Counted from the stretch's first letter, positions 1-7,116 are shown. The stretch: DNA of 7,457 nt from Chloroflexota bacterium (GCA_013152695.1 JAADFV010000099.1:1-7457); one strand, 5' to 3'. Notes: generated by a model from the sequence alone, not told the origin. Translations and numbers: made by a program.

Positions 1-149
1 GGAACTACGGTGTCGACTGGCTCAGCGGAGCCATTGTCGAGGATATTCCCGCCGTGCTGCGTACGATCAGGCAAGGTGGCAATTTCCGTCAAATTCACAA
101 GGCTGGCGTACGCCTAGTTAATATCCACAACGAGCGTGGTGAAGAGTAA
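1..149 (+). CDS. C-terminal end of a probable DUF364-like protein (partial)
   Basis: The frame starting at base 3 is open from the window edge to a TAA at 147-149 and gives 48 residues. They begin NYGVDWLSGAIVED and end VRLVNIHNERGEE. The other two plus frames are also open over much of this stretch, but they give low-quality translations rich in R, S and C. The pattern of a 'GVDWLSG' turn, then V-E-D-x-P, then a helix with an R-Q-G-G-N-F segment and a final short strand, resembles the C-terminus of DUF364 proteins, a Rossmann-like family of uncertain function sometimes linked to metal chelation. This assignment is from memory of the family pattern and is only moderately sure. The gene converges on the phosphorylase gene with just 12 bases between the two stop codons and no visible terminator. 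It is transcribed opposite to everything else here, so it is not part of the sugar operon. Confidence 0.55.
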   Translation, partial: NYGVDWLSGAIVEDIPAVLRTIRQGGNFRQIHKAGVRLVNIHNERGEE

Positions 150-161
150 TGAGCTAAAGTC

Positions 162-1904
162 TCAGCAAGGAACCAGCCAGAGCACTTCGTAGGCCATCAT
201 GATGACCCTGGCAGGAGAGTAGTGACGGCCGCTGAAGAGATCGTGCCAGGCTGAGGGGGGTGAGAATGAGGCTGGTAGGGAGCTCAACTCGATCTGCTGC
301 ATGGTCCCCGTCACATTGACAAGGCATAACACCGTATCTCTCTGGGCTGAGGGAGCTTGACGGAGAACAGCAAAAATGGTGGGCGCCAGAGATAAAATGG
401 TCTGGTCGGCGTCAGGATGGAAGGCCGGGTGTTGTCGGCGCACCTGCAAAAACTGTCGATAGCGGGCAAAAACATGATGCTGATGGGTGCCTTCATCGCC
501 CAAAGCTTGCTCTACTTCGGATAACAGGAATTTCTCCCGATTGAGGGAACGGGCGCGCCCCGTCTCTTCGAAGCAGTGTTGGCAGTTATGGGAACCGAAA
601 AGACTGTGCACATAAATGCCAGGCACGCCGGCCAGACTCAACAATACCGCCTGAGAAGCCAGAAAACGCTTGACATCCAGCTCGAGCTGAGGCCGGCGGG
701 GATTGTTGAGGAAGTCATAGAGCGTGATGTTCAGCTCGTACACGCTGCGCGAGCCGTCGGCATTGGCCTTGTAGCCAACCTGTCCCCCATGTGCTAACGT
801 TTGCCCCACCAGCGCATCGACTTCCCCTTCGCTTAGAATCCCGCGCGCAGGCATGACCCCGATACCATCATGACTGGCGATAAAGTTGAAAAAAGTAGCG
901 CCAGGCGGTGTCTGCAGTGAGGCCGCCCATTGCGTCAGTTTACCGGCATCTCCCCTGGAAAAAGTGTGCAGTACCAAGGGCGCCAGTGGGAAGTTATAGA
1001 CCAGTTGCGCTTCATCGGTCAGACCCGTTTCCGGCACATAGGTGCCCCAATAGCTGATATTTTCTTCATGGGGTACATTGGTCTCGGTGATGATGCGCAC
1101 ACCGGGTGCCACGATATCGAACAAGGCCCGCCACAGCTTCACCACGGCGTGGGTCTGGGGAAGATGGATGCAAGAGGTGCCTATTTCTTTCCAAAGATAG
1201 GCAATAGCATCAAGACGAATCAGATCGGCTCCATGTTCGACGTAGAGCAACAATATATCGATGATCTCGAGAAGAACGTGTGGATTAGCGTAATTAAGGT
1301 CGATCTGGTCGGCACTAAAGGTCGTCCACACATATTTGCGGCCACTGGCCGTTTCGACGGCTGTGAGGAGGGGCAAGGCACGCGGGCGTACAACGCTGGA
1401 GAGATCGGTGTCGGGTTCTACAGTGATGAAATAATCGCGGTAAGGCGCTTCATCGCGTAAAAAACCCTGAAACCAGGCACTCTCCCGCGAAACGTGGTTG
1501 ATGACGGCATCGAACATCAGGCGATAATGCTCTCCCAAAGCCTCGATATCATGCCAATCTCCCAACTGGGGCGCGACCTGAGTATAGTCGATTACCGAAA
1601 AACCGTCATCCGAGGAATAGGGAAAGAAGGGGAGGATGTGTACGCCACTGATTGCTTCACCTAGATGTGTATCCAAAAAATCACGCAAGGTCTGCAGGGG
1701 TGGCCGTCCTGGCTCTTGAAATTGATCGCCATAAGTGATGAGAATGGCATCGGTATGATCGAGGGGGCGCGGGCTATGGATATCTTGGGGATGACGAGCC
1801 TGGAAGGCGTGGATACGTTGCTCGATCTCGGGCCATATCACGGCAGCGGTGTCGGCGCCATAAAGGAAGGTGAGCCAATGCTGAAGGCGTTGGGAGGGGG
1901 TCAT
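162..1904 (-). CDS. GH13_18 sugar phosphorylase, probable glucosylglycerate phosphorylase (YcjM-like)
   Basis: A 580-residue cytosolic enzyme with no signal peptide, of usual length for the family. It has the GH13 (beta/alpha)8 landmarks in order: HILPFFPYSSDDGFSVIDY at 89-107; FDAVINHVS at 131-139; the nucleophile region DLIRLDAIAYLWK with Asp232; the acid/base in IITETNVPH with Glu274; and the transition-state Asp346 in FIASHDGIG. All three catalytic carboxylates are present, so the enzyme should be active. Subfamily 18 enzymes phosphorolyse alpha-glucosides to alpha-glucose 1-phosphate. The HLPQTH motif (247-252) and ETNVPH (274-279) follow the glucosylglycerate phosphorylase/YcjM pattern as I recall it, not that of classical sucrose phosphorylase. 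The expected reaction is glucosylglycerate plus phosphate to glucose 1-phosphate plus glycerate. Sucrose, sucrose 6'-phosphate or glucosylglycerol remain possible substrates. A CxxC (C441, C444) sits in a loop just before TGRARSLNR. The ATG at 1904-1902 overlaps the TGA of the preceding gene relic (ATGA) and has no clear Shine-Dalgarno site, which points to translational coupling. It is the last gene of the operon. Confidence 0.85.
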   Translation of the reverse strand: MTPSQRLQHWLTFLYGADTAAVIWPEIEQRIHAFQARHPQDIHSPRPLDHTDAILITYGDQFQEPGRPPLQTLRDFLDTHLGEAISGVHILPFFPYSSDDGFSVIDYTQVAPQLGDWHDIEALGEHYRLMFDAVINHVSRESAWFQGFLRDEAPYRDYFITVEPDTDLSSVVRPRALPLLTAVETASGRKYVWTTFSADQIDLNYANPHVLLEIIDILLLYVEHGADLIRLDAIAYLWKEIGTSCIHLPQTHAVVKLWRALFDIVAPGVRIITETNVPHEENISYWGTYVPETGLTDEAQLVYNFPLAPLVLHTFSRGDAGKLTQWAASLQTPPGATFFNFIASHDGIGVMPARGILSEGEVDALVGQTLAHGGQVGYKANADGSRSVYELNITLYDFLNNPRRPQLELDVKRFLASQAVLLSLAGVPGIYVHSLFGSHNCQHCFEETGRARSLNREKFLLSEVEQALGDEGTHQHHVFARYRQFLQVRRQHPAFHPDADQTILSLAPTIFAVLRQAPSAQRDTVLCLVNVTGTMQQIELSSLPASFSPPSAWHDLFSGRHYSPARVIMMAYEVLWLVPC

Positions 1905-2349
1905 AACAGAGCTTGAGCTCGTTGGAAGAGCGGGTGGGGGGGAAAAGTGGCGGCGGTTTCGATCGGAACAAAACCAGAGGGAGTGACGTTGCTTTCACTG
2001 GCCAGATGACAGTTGACCAAAGTGGCCAGACGAAAGTATAGAGTCTCAGGCAGAGCATTGCCAAATCCTTCGATCAAGGGGGGATACGTCATGAAATCAG
2101 TATGCCCGCAGAAATTCCCGCAAGTATGGGCATCTTGTTTCGTATCTGCCTTAGGCGTCTGATGTTGCAAGTGCCGCCAATATGGACCACCTTCATCCCC
2201 GATATGATGACTGATCACGAGACATCTAACTCTCCCGCGCAGAAAATGATATCGTGGCCCAGGGACGCCATGATGGTGGGTATCTTGACTATCACCAGGG
2301 AAACACCCTCGCTGCCGGCCAGGGACGAGGAAAGAAGGCCCATACGCAT
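1901..2349 (-). pseudogene. Relic of a GT4-family glycosyltransferase, internally deleted and frameshifted
   Basis: Two pieces of one GT4 gene lie in different frames. From the ATG at 2349-2347 (or the second ATG at 2343-2341) the first frame gives MRMGLLSSSLAGSEGVSL, then LGHDIIFCAGELDVS and a TGA at 2217-2215. This is a typical GT-B N-terminal Rossmann start (G-loop, then a G-H-D/E-I-x-F/Y-x-A-G-E-L-D strand). The second frame, one base back, runs from a GTG at 2218-2216 to a TGA at 1903-1901. It carries ISHHIGDEGGPYW and DFMTYPPLIEGFGNALPE, the C-terminal EX7E motif of retaining GT4 enzymes, then LYFRLATLVN and PSGFVPIE. Only about 150 residues remain, against roughly 400 or more in intact relatives. 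Most of both domains is missing, the stretch between GDEG and DFMTYP is short, and the region after GFVPIE ends abruptly. The ends are precise: TAATG with the upstream permease and ATGA with the phosphorylase. The original acceptor cannot be told. An assembly error is possible but would not easily produce several short gaps. Confidence 0.75.
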
Positions 2350-3260
2350 TAGCCCTTCACGCCTCCTGCAGAGAGTCCTTCGGTGAGGAAACGCTCGAGG
2401 GCCAGGAAGAGGATGACGATGGGCACGGTCATGATTGTGGAGGCGGCCATCACCACATGGGGACGAGGGGAGGGGTCGTTGAAGATGGTGTTGATCTTGA
2501 TGGGCATGGTAAACATGTCGCGCTGATTCAAAAAGACCAGGGCATAAAGGAATTCGTTCCAGGCAATCATGAAGGTGTAAATGGATACAGAAACCAGCGC
2601 CGGGATAGACAAAGGAAGCGTGATTCGCCAGATAACCTGGGTACGTGTGCAACCATCGATCAGCCCTGCCTGCTCGATCTCTTCGGGTACGGTGCGGAAG
2701 TAATTGGCCAACATGTAGAGAGCCACGGGTAGGGTTTGCGCCAGGTAAGTAAATATCAAAATCGGCAAGTTGTCCTGCACCTCGAAGCCCAGTGTTGCGC
2801 CAATCTTGGCCAGCATAGCAAAGAGGGGGATGATGAGGAGGATGCCGGGGAAGAGATAGATCATGAGGATGCCGTTGAGCATGAGGTTTTTACCACGAAA
2901 GTGTAGCCTGGCCACGGCATAGGCCCCCAGCGTGGAAAGAATCACGGCAATGATCGAGGTAGGAACAGCAACAAGGAGACTGTTGAGGATATTGCGCTGA
3001 AAGTTCCAGTAACTAAAAAGCTCTTTGTAGGCATCCCAGCGCAGGGCACTGGGGATGTAAACTGGATGCCGGCCACCAATTTCGGCATAGGTTTTGAAGG
3101 AAGATGAAATCATCCAGTAAAAGGGAAAGAGAATACTGACCAGGAAGAAGGTCAGCACGGCAAGAAAAATAAATCGGGGCCAGGTCAGCCAGCGTGCCAG
3201 ACGCTCGATGTAATTCAGACGTTCGTTGCCCGACGAGCGGTAGGAATTAGTTGTTGTCAT
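2349..3260 (-). CDS. Carbohydrate ABC transporter permease, MalG/UgpE type
   Basis: A 303-residue inner-membrane protein of normal length for a CUT1-family second permease. Six hydrophobic segments can be seen at about 30-52, 91-118, 128-150, 164-187, 217-244 and 269-291. The cytoplasmic EAA loop that docks on the ATPase is at about 193-216, reading EQAGLIDG followed by ITLPLSIP. The C-terminus GLSAGGVKG is the common ending of MalG-like permeases. The ATG at 3260-3258 has a good ribosome binding site, GGAGAG, four bases upstream in the 13-base gap after the first permease. The TAA stop at 2351-2349 shares one base with the start of the following glycosyltransferase relic. It should pair with the 3274-4236 permease to form the membrane channel for the sugar delivered by the lipoprotein. 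Substrate specificity cannot be read from the sequence. Confidence 0.93.
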   Translation of the reverse strand: MTTTNSYRSSGNERLNYIERLARWLTWPRFIFLAVLTFFLVSILFPFYWMISSSFKTYAEIGGRHPVYIPSALRWDAYKELFSYWNFQRNILNSLLVAVPTSIIAVILSTLGAYAVARLHFRGKNLMLNGILMIYLFPGILLIIPLFAMLAKIGATLGFEVQDNLPILIFTYLAQTLPVALYMLANYFRTVPEEIEQAGLIDGCTRTQVIWRITLPLSIPALVSVSIYTFMIAWNEFLYALVFLNQRDMFTMPIKINTIFNDPSPRPHVVMAASTIMTVPIVILFLALERFLTEGLSAGGVKG

Positions 3261-3273
3261 GATACTCTCCAGC

Positions 3274-4236
3274 CTATCCTTCTTCAGCGGTGCTCATCAC
3301 TGTGCGCACATAAATGACGAGGAAAATGATTAAGGTAACCAGCAAGATCATGGCTGCTGCTGCCCCCACACCAAAGTTGAAGAGCTTAAAACTGAACTGA
3401 TAAGTGAGGACAGGGAGCACATTGGTGCCGAAACCACCGCCGGTTAACAGGAAAATGTCGTCAAATTTGTTAAATGTCCAAATGAGACGCAGGAGGAAAA
3501 TGGCGCCTAACACATATCGCAATTCGGGAAGGGTAACATTGAGGAACTGCTGCCAGGTGTTGGCGCCATCGACACGAGCCGCCTCGTATAAGGTTTTGTC
3601 AATGGCCTGAAGACGTGCCAACATCATGAGCATGGCAAAGGGAAAATAACGCCAACCTTCGAAGAGAATGACAATGAGCAGGGCTAGACCCCTTTGCGAA
3701 AGATAGGCTTTTGGCAGCTCGATGAGATTAAGGTTCATCAAGATGTCGTTGAGCACACCTGACGGTCGGGGATCAAGGAGCCAGCGCCAAACAAAGGCCA
3801 CACTGACAATCGGAGCCACATACGAAAACAAGAATATAGCGCGAGCCATACCCCGGCCCCGGAATGGCTGATTGAGTAGGAGGGCGGCAATCAGGCCGAG
3901 AATGAGTGTGAGAATGGTGGAAGCAAAGGAATAAACAATGGTGGTGACAAAGGCCCCCATGTTTTGCAGGCCCTGGTACTTAAAAGCAAAGTCGGTCACC
4001 ACGCGCCGGTAATTGTCGAGCCCTACGAAAGGCGCATGAAAAACATCATTGAGATTACTCAACCCCACTTTATGAAAGCTAATCCAGATACTGAAAAAGG
4101 CGGGAAAAATCACCAGTCCAAAGACGATGATCGCCGTAGGCATAATCAGTGCCCAGGCCAGGCGCGATTCCTGTGACTGTAAAGATCTCCACCGGGCGCG
4201 AGCTGAAGTGCGTGCGGCAGGAGCATGAGTAGTCAT
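3274..4236 (-). CDS. Carbohydrate ABC transporter permease, MalF/UgpA type
   Basis: A 320-residue inner-membrane protein of the CUT1 sugar-permease family. A basic, Ala/Arg-rich cytoplasmic N-terminus (residues 1-25) precedes six hydrophobic segments at about 28-53, 95-122, 132-152, 182-206, 240-263 and 288-310. The EAA loop is at about 218-237, with EAARVDGANTWQQF and then LPEL, a close match to the family consensus including the invariant glycine. The start is the ATG at 4236-4234, preceded by a G-rich ribosome binding site (GGGGGG, four bases upstream). Its TAG at 3276-3274 lies 13 bases before the second permease, so the two are co-transcribed. It is separated from the binding-protein gene by 162 bases that hold a strong stem-loop, the usual spacing between malE-like and malF-like genes. 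Confidence 0.93.
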   Translation of the reverse strand: MTTHAPAARTSARARWRSLQSQESRLAWALIMPTAIIVFGLVIFPAFFSIWISFHKVGLSNLNDVFHAPFVGLDNYRRVVTDFAFKYQGLQNMGAFVTTIVYSFASTILTLILGLIAALLLNQPFRGRGMARAIFLFSYVAPIVSVAFVWRWLLDPRPSGVLNDILMNLNLIELPKAYLSQRGLALLIVILFEGWRYFPFAMLMMLARLQAIDKTLYEAARVDGANTWQQFLNVTLPELRYVLGAIFLLRLIWTFNKFDDIFLLTGGGFGTNVLPVLTYQFSFKLFNFGVGAAAAMILLVTLIIFLVIYVRTVMSTAEEG

Positions 4237-4398
4237 TGGTCCCCCCGATCATGATTGATGAAATGCCTGGACAGCACATTCTGCACAAAATACAGAATTT
4301 GCTGGCAGAGGATGAAGCAAATTGGAGACGAGGGGCCTGATATCGAGAGACAGGCCCCTCGTAGTTAGCAAACGGGTGTCTTGCCTACAGGAGGTTGC
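4237..4398 (-). other. Intergenic spacer between binding-protein and permease genes
   Basis: These 162 bases contain the 12-bp stem-loop described separately and a much weaker 6-bp inverted repeat (ATTCTG at 4278-4283 with CAGAAT at 4293-4298). I see no convincing promoter or small gene. The permease ribosome binding site lies at the left end of the spacer. Confidence 0.6.
4328..4362 (-). terminator. Intercistronic stem-loop after the binding-protein gene (attenuator or mRNA stabiliser)
   Basis: Bases 4328-4339 (ACGAGGGGCCTG) and 4351-4362 (CAGGCCCCTCGT) form a perfect 12-bp GC-rich stem with an 11-base loop. It begins 36 bases after the stop codon of the solute-binding protein gene. On the minus-strand RNA it is followed by CUCCAAUUUG, not a true U-run, so full termination is unlikely. 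In other malE-type operons such hairpins protect the 3' end of the abundant binding-protein mRNA and lower expression of the permeases. That role is inferred here from position and structure. Confidence 0.75.
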
Positions 4399-5817
4399 CT
4401 AACTTTGGCGATCGGACAAAATCCGTTGCACCTGTTCCTGCAGCCAATCGGCCGCGGTTTCGGGAGTCATAGTGCCTTCGAGGGCGATATTGGAAATCGC
4501 TTGAGGAATGAGAAGGCGTCCTTCGATATCGCCGATGACAGCACGTTCGGTGGCGTCATAGTCGGGGCGGAAGAGCCAGCGTTGCATGGTGTCGAAACCA
4601 TTAGCAATCTGGTTCAGCGTTTCCTCGGAGTAGTTGGCGAAGTATGGGCTCAGTCCCTTCCAGCCATCGACAGCGCTCTTCAGCACCGGTACTTTACCAA
4701 AGGGTGCAAGAGCCAAGACGTCGATGTAATTCTGGCCGGTCATGTAGTACTTGACCACATCCTGAGCTACGGGATCGGCGCCTTGCATAATACCCAGAGT
4801 AACAAGCTGACCGTAGGAAGCTTCACCATTGGGGCCCTTCATCAGCGGGGCGAAACCGGTCTTCTTGGCCAGATCAGGCACGGCGAGCTGAATCTTACCG
4901 CCGCCTTCTGTGCCGGAACCCTCGACAAGATCATCCATGATGTAGGTGCTGTAGACCAACATGCCGGCTTGAGCCAGCTCGTAGGCCTCACGGGCGCCTC
5001 GCCAATATTGGGGGCCAGGAGGAGCACAGCGCTGCAGATCTGTGTAGAACTTGAGCGCAGCTATCATCTCGGGGGTGTTCATAGTCACGTTGCCATCAGC
5101 ATCGAACGGCCAGGCATTGTTGGAAATTGCGACCTGCTCGAACATCTGATGGGGGTAGTTCTGGCCGGGATCAGTACCCAGGGTGAGGGCATAGAGAAGA
5201 CCCTCTGTTCCGGGCAAAGTATCACAGGCGGCGTTGATGTCATCCCAACTGATGGGGGGATTGAGTCCGTCTTTTTCGAAGATGTCGGTGCGGTACCAAA
5301 TGGCCTGAATCCAGCCATCGAAGGGGATGGCGGCATATTTACCGGTAGATGGATCGACGACCATTTTCAGCGGGCCGGCGCGGAAGTCATCTTCACCGAT
5401 CGCCTGGATCGTGGCGGAAGCAGCATCTTCATCCAGGATGCCATCGGCAGCAAAGGAAGCAACACGTTCCACGCCCATCCGCACAATATCGGGCAAGCGA
5501 TTGGCTGCGCGCGCCGTGGCAATACGTTGAGAAATACCCGCTTCTTCGATGGGGACGATGCGGATTTCCACATCGGGATGCTCTGCCATGTACTTGGCGG
5601 CAATAGCTTCATAGACATCGACACGAGCTTCTTCATTATCGGTGGTCCAGAATTCGACGACGGTCTTTTTCACGGGTGCAGTCGTGACTTCGACCACTTT
5701 CTCGACCACAACGGTCTTCTCGACGACTTTTTCGACGACCTGAGGAGTGGGCTGAGCGCAGGCTGCCACAACAAGTACAGCCAACAACAGGGTGAACATT
5801 AACAGCAATCTCTTCAT
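4399..5817 (-). CDS. Extracellular sugar-binding lipoprotein of an ABC transporter (SBP_bac_1 family)
   Basis: A 472-residue precursor. Residues 1-19 are a lipoprotein signal peptide (MKRLL, then a hydrophobic core) ending in the lipobox VVAAC, with Cys20 as the lipidated residue. A repetitive linker of V-V-E-K-type units follows at about 26-45, probably lifting the domain off the membrane. The binding domain starts around residue 52 (TVVEFWTTD) and shows hallmarks of family 1 solute-binding proteins: a Y-x-A-E-H-P-D-V-E-I strand, LPDIVRM, the hinge-side stretch YAAIPFDGWIQAIWYRTDIF and a middle region rich in aromatic residues. The start is the ATG at 5817-5815, with AGGAG 11 bases upstream extended by AAAG. 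It captures the sugar outside the cell and hands it to the two permeases encoded next. Context suggests a glucoside such as glucosylglycerate, but ligand residues cannot be assigned by eye. The linker style is a main reason for proposing Chloroflexota. Confidence 0.92.
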   Translation of the reverse strand: MKRLLLMFTLLLAVLVVAACAQPTPQVVEKVVEKTVVVEKVVEVTTAPVKKTVVEFWTTDNEEARVDVYEAIAAKYMAEHPDVEIRIVPIEEAGISQRIATARAANRLPDIVRMGVERVASFAADGILDEDAASATIQAIGEDDFRAGPLKMVVDPSTGKYAAIPFDGWIQAIWYRTDIFEKDGLNPPISWDDINAACDTLPGTEGLLYALTLGTDPGQNYPHQMFEQVAISNNAWPFDADGNVTMNTPEMIAALKFYTDLQRCAPPGPQYWRGAREAYELAQAGMLVYSTYIMDDLVEGSGTEGGGKIQLAVPDLAKKTGFAPLMKGPNGEASYGQLVTLGIMQGADPVAQDVVKYYMTGQNYIDVLALAPFGKVPVLKSAVDGWKGLSPYFANYSEETLNQIANGFDTMQRWLFRPDYDATERAVIGDIEGRLLIPQAISNIALEGTMTPETAADWLQEQVQRILSDRQS

Positions 5818-5938
5818 AATACACTTTCTCCTAGAACGAAACTGAGAGGGAAGATAGAAGTGAGGATGGGAGCAAGAATGGTTGGTAGAGTCGTTTCAAA
5901 TTGAGCGATATGCGCCTCCTTGGCGATAAAATAGCCAG
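5818..5938 (-). other. Spacer between regulator and binding-protein genes
   Basis: The 121-base gap holds the AGGAG-type ribosome binding site of the binding-protein gene (about 5826-5834) and a second strong Shine-Dalgarno-like AAGGAGG (plus-strand CCTCCTT at 5915-5921) with no ATG, GTG or TTG at a proper distance. A small TGGC...GCCA inverted repeat overlaps the regulator's stop region. I see no convincing promoter or operator palindrome here, so regulator and transporter are probably co-transcribed. Confidence 0.5.
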
Positions 5939-6958
5939 CTAGGATGCGGCGGTGCCGCATGATTGACGAATGACCAGTCGCGGTTTCAAGACGATTTGCC
6001 GCTGTTCTAAAGTTTGGCCTTGGGTGATCCGGATCAACATGTCACAGAGCATATTGCCGATCTCATAAATCGGCTGGTGAACTGTGGTGAGGGGAGGATG
6101 GCTATGTTCGGCCCAGGGGGTATCATCGAAACCGGTGATGGCAATATCCTGCCCCACGACCAGGCCTTGCTGCTGGGCGGCGCTAATCGCCCCAAACGCC
6201 ATCAAATCATTACAGGCGACAATTGCCGTGGGGGGCTGTGGAAGCGCTAACAAAGCCTGTGCTTCCACAAAACCGCCCCGTTGTGTCAGATCACCCCGGC
6301 GTAAAAGCGTGGGATCCAGCTCCAAGCCATGCTGGGCCAACGCCTCATGCACCCCTTGCATGCGATATTTAGCGAACATCAACTCCTCAGGGGGGGCGAT
6401 ACAGGCGATACGACGATGCCCCGCCCGGATCAAATGCTCGACGATGGCCCGCATGCCCGCAGCACCATCTTCATCCACATAAGGATAATCCAACTCACCC
6501 TCGGTACGGCCAAACACTACAAAAGGAATATCGGCTGCTCGTAAATATTCGATTCGGGCATCATGACGGCGTGTCCGCACGACAATCACACCATCGAGCT
6601 GGCGACTTTGCACCTTTTTCTTGTAAATTTCGACCTCGTTTTCACCGGGGGGCAATGTCGAGACCAAAAGATCGTAGCCATACTCACCCGCTTTGTCACC
6701 AACCCCAGCAATCAACTGCCCGAAAAAGGGGTCACCCAGGCGTGGCCCCATTGTAGGAAGAATCAGCCCGACGGTTTCGGTTCGTTGTTTCTGTAAACGC
6801 TGCGCCCACAAATTCGGTGTATACCCCATTTCTGCTGCTACTCTACGCACCAGCGACTTTGTTTCGGGACTGACATCGTCGTAATCATTCAAAGCGCGAG
6901 AAACCGTTGTTATAGATTTACCTGTTTCCCGAGCAATATCCTTGATCGTAACAGTCAT
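5939..6958 (-). CDS. LacI-family transcriptional regulator of the sugar operon
   Basis: A 339-residue repressor of normal family length. The N-terminal helix-turn-helix is MTVTIKDIARETGKS followed by the recognition helix ITTVSRALN (16-24). A hinge helix (about 48-58, NLWAQRLQKQR) carries the leucine that in LacI proteins inserts at the central CpG of the operator. The rest is a periplasmic-binding-protein-like effector domain (VGLILPTMGP onward; DGVIVVR; AIVACNDLMAFGAI; ITGFDDTPWAEHSHPPLTTVHQP), with the usual final strand LKPRLVIRQSC. I chose the ATG at 6958-6956 because the protein then starts like other family members and GAAGAGG lies upstream, 11 bases from the ATG. A TTG at 6982-6980 would add eight residues but has no family support. 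The two CCAAAACGTTTTGG palindromes upstream, with a central CG, are the likely targets, so it should control its own operon. The inducer is unknown. Confidence 0.92.
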   Translation of the reverse strand: MTVTIKDIARETGKSITTVSRALNDYDDVSPETKSLVRRVAAEMGYTPNLWAQRLQKQRTETVGLILPTMGPRLGDPFFGQLIAGVGDKAGEYGYDLLVSTLPPGENEVEIYKKKVQSRQLDGVIVVRTRRHDARIEYLRAADIPFVVFGRTEGELDYPYVDEDGAAGMRAIVEHLIRAGHRRIACIAPPEELMFAKYRMQGVHEALAQHGLELDPTLLRRGDLTQRGGFVEAQALLALPQPPTAIVACNDLMAFGAISAAQQQGLVVGQDIAITGFDDTPWAEHSHPPLTTVHQPIYEIGNMLCDMLIRITQGQTLEQRQIVLKPRLVIRQSCGTAAS

Positions 6959-7083
6959 TGTAACGACAGCCTCTTCTTCCAAGTGGTGCGTTGTAAATGA
7001 TTAGATACAGTGTCATAACGCTGGCAGCGTAATGGCCACAGCTTTGCCCATGCAGTCGCTGTAGCAGAAAATATGCCACGTCC

Positions 7084-7104
7084 CACCCGGTCCAAACCCG
7101 GGTG
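7084..7104 (-). other. Small hairpin in the leader
   Basis: CACCCGG (7084-7090) pairs with CCGGGTG (7098-7104) across a 7-base loop. In the minus-strand RNA the loop reads GUUUGGA. No U-run follows, so it is not a terminator. Its role is unknown. Confidence 0.4.
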
Positions 7105-7116
7105 ATCGAACACTGC

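Noticed and set aside
930..1460. A 176-codon plus-strand open frame inside the phosphorylase gene
   Set aside because: It is antisense to a stretch encoding conserved catalytic motifs of the GH13 enzyme and shows no domain or ribosome binding site of its own.
2205..2235. Programmed -1 frameshifting to join the two glycosyltransferase pieces
   Set aside because: There is no slippery heptamer before the TGA, and even a joined product would lack most of both GT-B domains, so decay is the better explanation.
4381..5802. A 473-codon open frame on the plus strand, exactly opposite the binding-protein gene
   Set aside because: It mirrors the real gene nearly end to end, has no family features, and its translation is full of H, G and D runs typical of antisense shadows. 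The minus-strand reading has a signal peptide, lipobox, ribosome binding site and domain match.
5818..5938. A separate promoter for the binding-protein gene
   Set aside because: A TTGAAA on the minus strand has no acceptable -10 box 16-18 bases downstream, and there is no operator palindrome in the gap.
6959..6982. TTG at 6982 as the start of the regulator
   Set aside because: It would add eight acidic or hydrophobic residues before the usual LacI-family start and would place the GAAGAGG ribosome binding site inside the coding region.
7081..7112. A GGTCCAAACCCGGGTGATCGAAC stretch that at first looks like part of a tRNA
   Set aside because: No acceptor, D or anticodon arms can be drawn around it on either strand. 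Only one 7-bp hairpin is supported.
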